13,342 nucleotides of DNA from Oscillospiraceae bacterium (GCA_029098085.1 JAQXNQ010000425.1:1-13342); one strand, 5' to 3'; counted from the first letter of the stretch, positions 1-6,133 are shown. The notes: generated by a model not told the origin, from the sequence alone. Numbers and translations: made by a program.

Positions 1-128
1 CCTTCAATGTGGAGGAAGGCACGCCCAGCCGCTGCTTCCGCCTGAACTATTCCACTCCTTCCGACGAGAAGGTGGTGGAGGGCACCAGAAAGCTGGGCCA
101 GGCTCTGCACGAGTATCTGGGCCTGTAA
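1..128 (+). CDS. C-terminal end of a probable class I PLP-dependent aminotransferase (partial)
   Basis: Only the last 41 codons are in the window, read from base 3 to a TAA at 126-128; the gene began upstream. The visible tail contains RCFRLNYSTPSDEKVVEG followed by RKLGQALHEYLGL. The pattern R-x-N-[YF]-S-x-x-[ST]-x-E-x-[VI]-x-E-G-x-x-x-L-G-x-x-[LI] is typical of the C-terminus of 2-aminoadipate/aromatic-type aminotransferases of fold type I, including MocR-related enzymes, where the Arg helps bind the substrate carboxylate. The PLP lysine and the rest of the active site lie outside the window, so the family call rests on this motif alone and the substrate cannot be given. A terminator-like hairpin begins 12 bases after the stop. 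The next gene starts 76 bases downstream on the same strand. Confidence 0.6.
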   Translation, partial: FNVEEGTPSRCFRLNYSTPSDEKVVEGTRKLGQALHEYLGL

Positions 129-140
129 GAGCCAATCGCG

Positions 141-182
141 CGGGGGATGGAGTGTGATTTCCGTCCTCCGCCTTTTCATTTT
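141..182 (+). terminator. Terminator- or attenuator-like hairpin between the aminotransferase and NUDIX-methyltransferase genes
   Basis: Bases 141-151 (CGGGGGATGGA) pair with 160-170 (TCCGTCCTCCG) to form an 11-bp stem with two G-U pairs and an 8-base loop. A T-rich run, CCTTTTCATTTT, follows at 171-182. This has the form of a factor-independent terminator for the upstream gene. It ends only 8 bases before the Shine-Dalgarno sequence of the next gene, and no promoter is visible between them. The downstream gene therefore depends either on read-through, making this an attenuator, or on a promoter inside the aminotransferase gene. The U-tract is interrupted, so termination may be leaky. Confidence 0.45.
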
Positions 183-204
183 ACGCGCAAAGGAGGCGCT
201 TTCT

Positions 205-1470
205 ATGGAGTACATTGATCTGTACAGCCGGGACGGAGCGCTGCTCCGCCGTCATGTGCCCCGGGATGCGTCGCGGGCGCCGGGGGAGTGCTATCGGCAT
301 GTCCACGTGCTGCTGTTTGACAGGGCAGGAAACTGCCTGCTGCAGCTGCGCTCAATGAAGAAAAAGTTTTTTCCCGGAGAGTGGGGCGTCACCGGCGGCG
401 GCGTTCAGTCGGGGGAAACCAGCCGGGAGGCCGGTGTGCGGGAGGTTCGGGAGGAGCTGGGGCTGACGGTTCCGGAGGACGCCCTGCGTCTGATCGGCAG
501 CCGACTGGACGAAACCGTGGGCGGGGCGCTGCTGGATGTTTACGCCGTCCGGCTGGATTTTTCCGAGAGCGACTGCCGCCTGCTGGACGGGGAGGTAGAC
601 GCGGTGCGGCTGCTGCCCTACGGGGAATTTGTGGAAATGGTCTGTCAGAGACAGGACGCCGTCTACCGCGGCATTCTGGAGAAAGCGGGGAAAATCATGC
701 TGCCTGAGAAAAACTATACCGATCTGAACGCCGAGACCATCGGCTCCTGGGTGCGCTCCGGCTGGGAGTGGGGACGGCCGGTGGATCACGAAACCTGCGA
801 AAGAGCCCGGGCGGGGGAGTGGAGCGTCCTGCTGAGCCCCACCATTCCGGTGCCGAAGGACTGGTTTGGGGAGCTGAGGGGCAAAAAGCTGCTGGGGCTG
901 GCCTCCGGCGGCGGACAGCAGATGCCGCTCTTCGCCATCGCCGGAGCGGACTGCACCCTGCTGGATTACTGCCCCGAGCAGCTGGAGAGCGACCAGATGG
1001 TGGCGGAGCGGGAAGGGCTGACCCTGAACATCGTCCGGGGGGACATGACCAGACGGCTGCCCTTTGAGGACGCCTCCTTCGACATCATCTTCCACCCGGT
1101 ATCCAACTGCTACATTGAGGACGTGCAGCATGTCTGGAACGAGTGCTTCCGGGTGCTCAGGCCCGGCGGACGGCTGCTGGCGGGACTGGATAACGGGATG
1201 AACTTTGTCTTTGATGAAGAAGGTGTTTTGCGGCACCGGCTGCCCTATAATCCGCTGAAAGATCCGGCGCTGCTGGAGGAATCGCTGAAGAAGGGGGAGG
1301 GCGTCCAGTTCTCCCACGGCATCGAGGAGCAGATCGGCGGACAGCTGAAGGCGGGATTCCGGCTTCTGGATCTGTACAGCGACATCGACCCCTTCGGCTG
1401 GTCGCAGAAGTATAACCTGCCGGCGTACTGGGTGACGTTGGCGGAGAAGGAAGTAAATAGTGAAGAGTGA
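205..1470 (+). CDS. NUDIX hydrolase - class I SAM methyltransferase fusion protein
   Basis: This is a predicted soluble 421-residue protein with two enzymatic domains. Residues about 1-165 form a NUDIX hydrolase domain: the box G-x5-E-x7-REUxEExGU is intact at 65-87 (G65, E71, R79-E80, E83-E84, G86), preceded by KKKFFPGEWGVTGGG. It is closest in style to IPP-isomerase-like NUDIX enzymes, which hydrolyse nucleoside diphosphates linked to another moiety. Residues about 170-421 form a class I SAM methyltransferase, with SAM-binding motif I GLASGGGQQ at 231-239, the acidic residue D254 after strand 2, FDIIFHPVSNCY as the motif IV region, and FRVLRPGG. This domain matches a clostridial stand-alone methyltransferase type of unknown substrate. 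The start is ATG 205, with AGGAGG at 191-196 spaced 8 bases. An in-frame GTG at 154 lies in the hairpin loop and has no SD. The last codons and the TGA come from the repeat at 1459-1642. Substrates of both domains are unknown. Confidence 0.88.
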   Translation: MEYIDLYSRDGALLRRHVPRDASRAPGECYRHVHVLLFDRAGNCLLQLRSMKKKFFPGEWGVTGGGVQSGETSREAGVREVREELGLTVPEDALRLIGSRLDETVGGALLDVYAVRLDFSESDCRLLDGEVDAVRLLPYGEFVEMVCQRQDAVYRGILEKAGKIMLPEKNYTDLNAETIGSWVRSGWEWGRPVDHETCERARAGEWSVLLSPTIPVPKDWFGELRGKKLLGLASGGGQQMPLFAIAGADCTLLDYCPEQLESDQMVAEREGLTLNIVRGDMTRRLPFEDASFDIIFHPVSNCYIEDVQHVWNECFRVLRPGGRLLAGLDNGMNFVFDEEGVLRHRLPYNPLKDPALLEESLKKGEGVQFSHGIEEQIGGQLKAGFRLLDLYSDIDPFGWSQKYNLPAYWVTLAEKEVNSEE

Positions 1471-1642
1471 AGAGTGAAAAGTGAAGAGTGAAGGAAAACC
1501 GCTCCCTTTGGTCGCTCAAAAATTGGCAGTATCGATACAAAAAGCGTCAGAACAAGCGCAGAATCTACCGGCTTTGTCAATTTTCAAGGGCGGTACGCCC
1601 GATTCACCTTAACTATTCACTATTCACCATTCACTATTCACT
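1459..1642. repeat. Dispersed MITE-like repeat with heptamer-array ends, copy A
   Basis: The left end is five tandem heptamers at 1459-1493 (AGTGAAG, AGTGAAG, AGTGAAA, AGTGAAG, AGTGAAG). The right end is four units of the complementary heptamer ATTCAC[TC] at 1615-1642, so the ends form imperfect terminal inverted repeats. The roughly 110-bp interior contains GGAAAACCGCTCCCTT, GGTCGCTCAAAAATTGGC and later TGTCAATTTT. It recurs in the same orientation as copy B at 3059-3220, at roughly 80-85% identity by eye. AAAATTG near the start and CAATTTT near the end of the interior are also inverted. There is no transposase, so a non-autonomous element or structured intergenic repeat fits best. Its first heptamers overlap the end of the upstream CDS and supply its stop codon. 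Confidence 0.85.
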
Positions 1643-1651
1643 ACAGTTCGC

Positions 1652-1692
1652 AAAAGCCCGCCCTTGCTTTCACAAACAGGGGCGGGCCTTTT
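1652..1692. terminator. Probable bidirectional intrinsic terminator between convergent genes
   Basis: GCCCGCCCTTG at 1656-1666 pairs with CAGGGGCGGGC at 1677-1687, an 11-bp stem with one G-U pair and a 10-base loop. AAAA at 1652-1655 precedes the stem and CTTTT at 1688-1692 follows it. The flanking A and T runs allow it to act on both strands. It lies between the NUDIX-methyltransferase gene (+) and the zinc-finger gene (-), which converge here, and just outside repeat copy A. This is the position expected for a shared terminator. Confidence 0.8.
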
Positions 1693-1716
1693 CGCGTTTA
1701 TGTCTGAAGACAGGCA

Positions 1717-1938
1717 TCAAAAATCCTTAAGCTTTTCTTTTTCTCGGTTCTTCTGCTTGTTTTTTTCGGTCATGGGCTGCTGTCCATACAGCTTCTGGTA
1801 GGCTGAAACCCGCTGGCGGCAGGGGTCGCAGCGCACGATGTGCGCCGTGACCCGGCCCAGCAGCTCCAGCGTTTGAGGATCGGGGGTATCGGCCTCGACA
1901 AAGGCAATGATTTCCTGATCGGTCAAATGCTCGTTCAT
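1717..1938 (-). CDS. Small zinc-finger anti-sigma-like protein
   Basis: This 73-residue protein is predicted to be soluble. It contains H33-x3-C37-x2-C40 (HIVRCDPC), the core of the ZAS zinc-binding anti-sigma domain, preceded by an N-terminal helix LTDQEIIAFVEAD that is common in such proteins. The C-terminus is Lys/Glu-rich (about residues 60-73). There is no transmembrane segment, unlike most membrane-bound anti-sigma factors. The gene lies directly downstream of a sigma-factor gene on the same strand, with 5 bases between that gene's stop and this ATG, so the product probably binds and restrains that sigma factor; this partnership is inferred from position and motif. ATG 1938 is chosen because GAGGTG sits 6 bases ahead. 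A GTG at 1947 would overlap the sigma stop as GTGA, but its SD would be too close. A redox- or metal-sensing role is possible. Confidence 0.72.
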   Translation of the reverse strand: MNEHLTDQEIIAFVEADTPDPQTLELLGRVTAHIVRCDPCRQRVSAYQKLYGQQPMTEKNKQKNREKEKLKDF

Positions 1939-1943
1939 TCTTT

Positions 1944-2816
1944 TCACCTCGTGTGGATTGTGGCGTTGGCGGAAGCGGAGTCAGCATAGTTGGGGAAGGC
2001 CTTTTTCAGGCGGCTGTCCATGCGGTTGAGCCAATCCGACAGGGAGGGCTCCAGACCCTTTTTCATCGAGAAGTCCTTCAGCGGGCAGTCGCCGCTGCGC
2101 CGTCCGCCGTCGGGCAGGGGCGCGTCCAGCTTCTGCCGGAACCGGCTGAGCTGGTTGTCGCTGATGTTCAGCCAGGGCTTTTTCTGTACGCCCCGGCGGA
2201 AGCTGCCGAGAATGTCGTCCAGAGGCTTGTCGGCAAAGTTCTGCACAAAGAGCCGCTCGGCCTCGATCCGGCTGCCGCCGCTTTCCAGCGCGATCAGCGA
2301 GACCATCAGCACCGCCAGAACGATGTGCCCGGCCGAGCCGGAGTCGATGATGAACCGGAAGACCTCGGACACCGCTTCCCGCTGCTCCAGCATTTCGCCG
2401 GGCTGCCGCTCGGGATGGTCATCCGGCAAGGGCAGCTCGTACTCTTCGTCGTCGCTGTCCTGCAGCAGCGAGACGGGGATCCGCTGACTGGAGGCGGTCA
2501 GATGGGTGAGGGTGGTGTTGCGGGCGATGGCGAACATCCACCGGGTGAGGCCCAGAGCGGTTTTGTCCTCGTCGGGCCGGTCTTCCCGCAGGAAAAACCG
2601 GGTGACAATGCTTTGGATGAGCTTCATCTGAATGTCCTGGAGCACATCCTGAGCAAAATTGGGATCGCTGCGCACATGGGAGGTGCGGGACATGACGTAG
2701 GGCCGCAGCAGGGCGTCCGCCGTCCGGCACAGACGGTCAAACCGTGCCGGAATCAGCTCGAGGGTTTCTTCCCGGATGGCAAGAAAATCCTGCTGGGAGA
2801 TACAGTTGCTGGCCAT
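1944..2816 (-). CDS. Divergent sigma-70-family (ECF-like) RNA polymerase sigma factor
   Basis: This is a 290-residue protein. Residues about 30-115 match sigma region 2: the helix NFAQDVLQDIQMKL (D57, Q60-D61) is the core-binding part, and TRWMFAIARNTTL (W93-N100) is the WLxxIARN motif next to the -10-recognising segment. After an acidic linker (SDDEEYELPLPDD, about 126-138) I see no standard region 4 helix-turn-helix. The C-terminal half holds a hydrophobic helix (GHIVLAVLMVSLIALESG), then NISDNQLSRFRQKL and LSDWLNRMDSRLKKAF. One of these may be a divergent DNA-binding helix; that is inference. The length exceeds a typical ECF factor of 170-200 residues. The start is ATG 2816 because AAAGGAAG lies 6 bases ahead. 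In-frame ATGs further upstream (up to 2888) lack a properly spaced SD. It probably works with the downstream zinc-finger protein and may control the divergent vWA-tubulin operon. Confidence 0.75.
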   Translation of the reverse strand: MASNCISQQDFLAIREETLELIPARFDRLCRTADALLRPYVMSRTSHVRSDPNFAQDVLQDIQMKLIQSIVTRFFLREDRPDEDKTALGLTRWMFAIARNTTLTHLTASSQRIPVSLLQDSDDEEYELPLPDDHPERQPGEMLEQREAVSEVFRFIIDSGSAGHIVLAVLMVSLIALESGGSRIEAERLFVQNFADKPLDDILGSFRRGVQKKPWLNISDNQLSRFRQKLDAPLPDGGRRSGDCPLKDFSMKKGLEPSLSDWLNRMDSRLKKAFPNYADSASANATIHTR

Positions 2817-2913
2817 ATGCTTCTTCCTTTCGCTGTCCATCCGCCAGACGGACAAAATGTACAGCCCTCCAGGCTCCCGGCGGAGCATTTTCCTGTACAG
2901 GGTCGTTTCCTAT

Positions 2914-2943
2914 ATTGTACCACGGCAGGCCCTGTGAGCGCAA
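2914..2943 (-). promoter_or_regulatory. Promoter of the sigma/anti-sigma operon
   Basis: Read on the - strand, a -35 TTGCGC (2938-2943) is followed by an 18-base spacer and a -10 TACAAT (2914-2919). A TG one base ahead of the -10 makes it an extended -10. Transcription would start near 2907, leaving a leader of about 90 bases before ATG 2816. The elements look like housekeeping sigma-A recognition rather than an ECF promoter, so autoregulation by the encoded sigma is not evident from this site. Confidence 0.65.
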
Positions 2944-3058
2944 GTCCTGCCGGAAGGCTGTCAGAAAGATAACCGGGAAATTTCTCTTTTTCGCAGGGGA
3001 AAGAAAAATTTTTTTGCGTGTCGATAACGTGTGCTGAAAGGGGCAGCGCATGACACGC

Positions 3059-3220
3059 AGTGAATAGTGAAGAGTGAAAAGTGAAGAGTTTTGGAAAACC
3101 GCTCCCTTCGGTCGCTCAAAAATTGGCCATGTCAATATGAAAAGCGTCAAGACAAGCGCAAAATCTGCTGGTCCTGTCAATTTTTAAGAGGCAAGCCCCA
3201 ATTTACCATAACGATTCACT
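3059..3220. repeat. Dispersed MITE-like repeat with heptamer-array end, copy B
   Basis: This is a direct-orientation copy of the repeat at 1459-1642. The left end has four heptamers at 3059-3086 (AGTGAAT, AGTGAAG, AGTGAAA, AGTGAAG). The interior again has GGAAAACCGCTCCCTT, GGTCGCTCAAAAATTGGC, AAAGCGTC, CAAGCGCA and TGTCAATTTTT. The right end is worn: only one clean ATTCACT remains (3214-3220), and the neighbouring CCATAACG may be a decayed unit. It lies in the roughly 630-bp divergent intergenic region between the sigma factor and the vWA operon, 36 bases upstream of the vWA promoter. I could not identify a clear target-site duplication. Confidence 0.82.
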
Positions 3221-3255
3221 CCATGCGGATTTTTACTCATAAACCGGTCATCATA

Positions 3256-3284
3256 CTGTCATTTTCACTCATATGTGGTATAAT
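3256..3284 (+). promoter_or_regulatory. Promoter of the vWA-tubulin operon
   Basis: A consensus -10 TATAAT lies at 3279-3284 with TG one base upstream (TGGTATAAT), making it an extended -10. A partial -35 CTGTCA is at 3256-3261, 17 bases away. Transcription would start near 3291, giving a leader of about 158 bases before ATG 3449. This placement also rules out the longer reading frame that opens at 3287. No other strong promoter is visible between this operon's genes. Confidence 0.7.
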
Positions 3285-3382
3285 AATTGCAAATATCTCC
3301 TTTTTCGCCAACAGGTGCGGTATTTTTCAAAAAAATCCGCCGATTGTCCGGTTTCCGCTGCGAAAAAGCGGGTGCGCTCCGG

Positions 3383-3433
3383 TTTTCCTGTCAAGCGAAT
3401 GCAGCCCTTCCGGCCCCGCCGGAGGACAGAAAA
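3383..3433 (+). promoter_or_regulatory. Leader hairpin abutting the ribosome binding site of the vWA gene
   Basis: In the 5' leader, an inner hairpin TCCGGC (3409-3414) / GCCGGA (3418-3423) has a 3-base loop. It is enclosed by an outer pairing of TTTTCCTGTC (3383-3392) with GACAGAAAA (3425-3433), with one bulged base. The structure ends against the SD sequence AGAGGT (3433-3438). It could tune translation of the first gene, for example by limiting SD access or protecting the mRNA. It matches no riboswitch class I know, and no termination signal follows it. Confidence 0.35.
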
Positions 3434-3448
3434 GAGGTCGACAGTGTG

Positions 3449-5680
3449 ATGAAAAAAGGACTGACTCTGCTATTGACCGCTCTGATGGTCCTGACGATGG
3501 TCTGGTTCCCCTCCGCGGCTTCCGCCGCCGAACAGGAGACCGAAACGCCTCGGATCATTCATGTGGTCTACGACGATTCCACCAGCATGTACCGGTACCA
3601 GTACTACGGCGGCCTGGCCTACGAATACTTTGACAAGTGGTGCCGGGCCCGCTACTCGCTGGAGGTCTTCTCCGCCCTCATGGGGGAGCAGGACACCATG
3701 CGCATCTACCCTTTGAACCTGCAGGGGCAGGCGGCTCTCTCCCTTTCCGGCAGCCAGTCCCCCCAGGAGCGGGTGGATCTGATCCATCAGATGGAGGACA
3801 ATCTGGGCGGCACCCCCTACAGCACGGTAACCAAGGCCTATGAGGCCCTGAAGGACGAGAGCAGCGAGGCGGAGCGGTGGCTGGTGATCCTCACCGACGG
3901 TGACTTCGCCAACTCCTCCAACACCCTGAAGCCCGCCTCCGAGATCGACAAGGAGTTCGAGAAGTATGTGAAGGAGGGCATCAAAATCGCCTTCCTGGGC
4001 ATCGGCAAGGACGCCACCAATCTGCCGAAGCAGAAGACCGGCGACGGCATCTATGTCTGGAAGGCCGCCACCAGCAGCGAGATTCTGCAGTCGGTGACCT
4101 CCATTTCCAACACCATCTTCCAGCGGCAGCAGCTGCCCGACTCCTGCGTCAAACTCAGCGGCAATACCCTGACCCTGGACTTCGACGTGCCCATGGAGAA
4201 TCTGGTTATCTTCGCCCAGGGCGACGAAGCCCAGCTGACCGGCTGGGATGAGAAGACCTTTTACCGGGGCGAGACCGCCTCGGTGACCTGGCTGGACCGG
4301 ATTCCCGGCCCGCTGGCAGGGGACCGGGACGATATTCCCTTTGCCCGGGATCTGTCCGGTATTCTGGCCTCCTTCTCCTCGTCCAGCGATGAGACGCCCA
4401 TTCCGGCGGGAAGCTACAGCTTCTCGGTGTCGGGGCTCAAGTCGGTGCAGGTCTACTACAAGCCGTCGGTGGTGCTGTCCATCTCCCTGACCCAGAACGG
4501 CGAGCCCCTGAACGGGAAAATGCCCACCGAGGGCACCGTCACCGGCAAGCTGACCCTGAAGGATCCGGTGACCGGCGAGGAGATCCATTCCAAGATCCTG
4601 TCCGGCGCGGTGTTCAGCGGCACCCTGATTCAGGACGGGGAGGAGGTCACCTGGGAGGGCGACAGCTTCACCCTGGAGCTGACCGACGGCTCTGCCGAGC
4701 TGCACGCCCGGGCGGAGCTGTCCGGCTACAATTATGTGGAGAGCACCCTGTCCTTTGAACCCAAGTCCCTGCTGGGCGGGCTGGTGATCCGGGCCGATGT
4801 CCGGGACGGCATTCCGCTGGAAAGCCTGTCCGATGAACCGGCGGTGACCTACAGCTTCTATTATAAGAACCCCCAAACCGGAGACGAGATTCCGCTGACC
4901 GATGAGCAGCTGGCCACCCTGGAGTTCCAGGTGGAGCGGGTCAATCAGGAGGGCGGCGGACTGCAGCTTCTGACTTCCGCCACGGACGGCGGCAGCGGCC
5001 GCAAGGTGACGCTGGATTACGCCGTGAACAAAAGCGGAAAAGAAAAGCCCCTGTCCACCTTCACCGGCACGCTGGTGCTGAAGGCCTCCGGCAGCTTTGT
5101 GACCGGCGGCGAACGGCTGCGGGGCGAGCTGGTCACCGAGATCCGGATCCTGCCCGCCGGCTGGCTGCAGACCCTGAAGTGGATCTGGGAGGAGTTCTGG
5201 TGGCTGATCATGCTGCTCCTGATCCTGATCTGCGCGGCCATCCTGATCTACGCCGCCTTCATCCGTCCGGCCAAATTCCTGCTGGGGCCGCACGGCATCT
5301 CCGCCGAGCCGTCCATGACGGTCACCAGAAATCCCGGCACCATCCGGGCCGAGATCAGACACGATCCCATCCAGACCTGCGGCATTCTGTTCGGGCCCCG
5401 CTACAAACCCTTCAAGCCCCAGCAGGCCACCGTCATCATCGGCTGCCACGGCATGGAGCATTTCCGGTTCACCATTGAGGCGGTGAAGCGAGGCGGCAAC
5501 AACCGGATGCGGCTGTCCGGCCTGATCGAGGCGCTGAACCAGCCCATGTACTCCCATGTGACCATCGACGGGATCGAGCTGGATCAGGTGCGGCCCGACA
5601 GGATTGTCGGCTATCATATGCAGATTCACTACCGGCGCACCGTCGGACGCAGAACGGAGGAATACGATGTCCAGCTTTGA
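3449..5680 (+). CDS. Secreted, membrane-anchored von Willebrand factor A domain protein
   Basis: This 743-residue protein has four recognisable regions. A signal peptide spans residues 1-26: charged MKKG, a hydrophobic core, and an AxA site at SAASA-A. A vWA domain follows (about 35-230) with a complete MIDAS metal site: D42-D43-S44-T45-S46 (DxSxS), T122 in GGTPYS, and D150 in LTDGD. A long beta-rich extracellular part (about 240-580) comes next. A single transmembrane helix (about 584-606, WWLIMLLLILICAAILIYAAF) leads to a cytoplasmic domain of about 135 residues containing GPHGI, PGTIRAEI and the HMQIHYRRT end. vWA domains bind protein ligands through a divalent metal. The partner is unknown; a sensor, adhesin or assembly scaffold is plausible. 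It is the first gene of the operon. AGAGGT precedes ATG 3449, and an in-frame GTG at 3446 is an equal alternative start. The next gene overlaps its end by 14 bases. Confidence 0.85.
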   Translation: MKKGLTLLLTALMVLTMVWFPSAASAAEQETETPRIIHVVYDDSTSMYRYQYYGGLAYEYFDKWCRARYSLEVFSALMGEQDTMRIYPLNLQGQAALSLSGSQSPQERVDLIHQMEDNLGGTPYSTVTKAYEALKDESSEAERWLVILTDGDFANSSNTLKPASEIDKEFEKYVKEGIKIAFLGIGKDATNLPKQKTGDGIYVWKAATSSEILQSVTSISNTIFQRQQLPDSCVKLSGNTLTLDFDVPMENLVIFAQGDEAQLTGWDEKTFYRGETASVTWLDRIPGPLAGDRDDIPFARDLSGILASFSSSSDETPIPAGSYSFSVSGLKSVQVYYKPSVVLSISLTQNGEPLNGKMPTEGTVTGKLTLKDPVTGEEIHSKILSGAVFSGTLIQDGEEVTWEGDSFTLELTDGSAELHARAELSGYNYVESTLSFEPKSLLGGLVIRADVRDGIPLESLSDEPAVTYSFYYKNPQTGDEIPLTDEQLATLEFQVERVNQEGGGLQLLTSATDGGSGRKVTLDYAVNKSGKEKPLSTFTGTLVLKASGSFVTGGERLRGELVTEIRILPAGWLQTLKWIWEEFWWLIMLLLILICAAILIYAAFIRPAKFLLGPHGISAEPSMTVTRNPGTIRAEIRHDPIQTCGILFGPRYKPFKPQQATVIIGCHGMEHFRFTIEAVKRGGNNRMRLSGLIEALNQPMYSHVTIDGIELDQVRPDRIVGYHMQIHYRRTVGRRTEEYDVQL

Positions 5681-5948
5681 TAAGTCCAGCTTGTTTCCAG
5701 TCCCGGAGGAGGACTCCGGAGTGACCGGTCAGGAGGAGAATCCCGTCCAGACCGAGCGGGAGAGCGGAAGCCCCCTGCTTTGGATTCCCGTGGGCGGCAT
5801 CGGCTCCCGTGTGCCCGTGGAGGAGATCATCTGGCGGATTCGGGAGGATGCGGAAAACGCGAAGAATCGGTTTCAGTTTCTGATGATCGACACGGACGGG
5901 GAAACCGGTGCGGAGCCGGATACGGAGCCGGATGGGGAAGAGGCGTGA
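5667..5948 (+). CDS. Small acidic protein of unknown function in the tubulin-like operon
   Basis: This 93-residue protein resembles no family I recognise. The first 35 residues are polar and probably disordered. A short ordered core, PLLWIPVGGIGSRVPVEEII followed by WRIREDAENAKNRFQFL (about 37-73), is followed by a strongly acidic tail (DTDGETGAEPDTEPDGEEA). There is no signal peptide or membrane helix, so it should be cytoplasmic. ATG 5667 is chosen over the longer frame from 5604 because CGGAGG at 5655-5660 is spaced 6 bases from it. Its first 14 bases overlap the end of the vWA gene, which implies coupled translation. Position suggests a small partner linking the vWA protein's cytoplasmic tail to the tubulin-like protein, but nothing in the sequence proves this. 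Confidence 0.7.
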   Translation: MSSFDKSSLFPVPEEDSGVTGQEENPVQTERESGSPLLWIPVGGIGSRVPVEEIIWRIREDAENAKNRFQFLMIDTDGETGAEPDTEPDGEEA

Positions 5949-5949
5949 G

Positions 5950-5988
5950 GAAGCTGCTTCTTCGGTTTCCGCCTTCCCCGGCAGCTTC
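5950..5988 (+). promoter_or_regulatory. Perfect 8-bp hairpin just after the small-protein gene, in the 185-nt gap before the tubulin-like gene
   Basis: GAAGCTGC (5950-5957) pairs exactly with GCAGCTTC (5981-5988) around a 23-base loop that itself contains CGG/CCG. It starts one base after the TGA of the small acidic gene. No T-run follows directly, so it is a poor terminator. It may be an mRNA processing or stability element that sets different levels for the two halves of the operon. The rest of the gap to 6133 is pyrimidine-rich, with no convincing promoter. Confidence 0.35.
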
Positions 5989-6133
5989 AGACCCGCTTAC
6001 AGATTTCCTTTTCCCTCTGCGAAAAATCCTGTCCCATTCTGTCTACCCATAGAGCAGCGGAGCTCCTTCGGCTTCGGTTTCATCTCTCCGCGCTCCCGTT
6101 TCAACTCTCATCTCTCAAGAGGAGGAATCCATC

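Noticed and set aside
154..204. GTG start at 154 for the NUDIX-methyltransferase gene
   Set aside because: It lies in the loop of the terminator-like hairpin with no SD, whereas ATG 205 has AGGAGG at ideal spacing and begins the conserved domain.
1459..1642. CRISPR array, suggested by regularly repeated short units
   Set aside because: The units are contiguous 7-mers without spacers and form the ends of a dispersed repeat found again at 3059-3220.
1701..1712. Palindrome TGTCTGAAGACA downstream of the zinc-finger gene
   Set aside because: It is too short, with a tiny loop and no T-run. The stronger hairpin at 1652-1692 accounts for termination.
1488..1730. Short frames starting inside repeat copy A (1488-1730 +, 1245-1580 -) and similar ones in copy B (3091-3633 +, 2737-3180 -)
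   Set aside because: Their resemblance to each other (for example SLKNWxxxYxKRQ and SLFTLH) arises from the repeat itself. They run into unrelated flanking sequence and lack credible ribosome binding sites.
3287..3448. N-terminal extension of the vWA protein from 3287
   Set aside because: The predicted transcription start is near 3291, and the extension would place a signal peptide internally. AGAGGT and a standard signal sequence mark 3446/3449 as the start.
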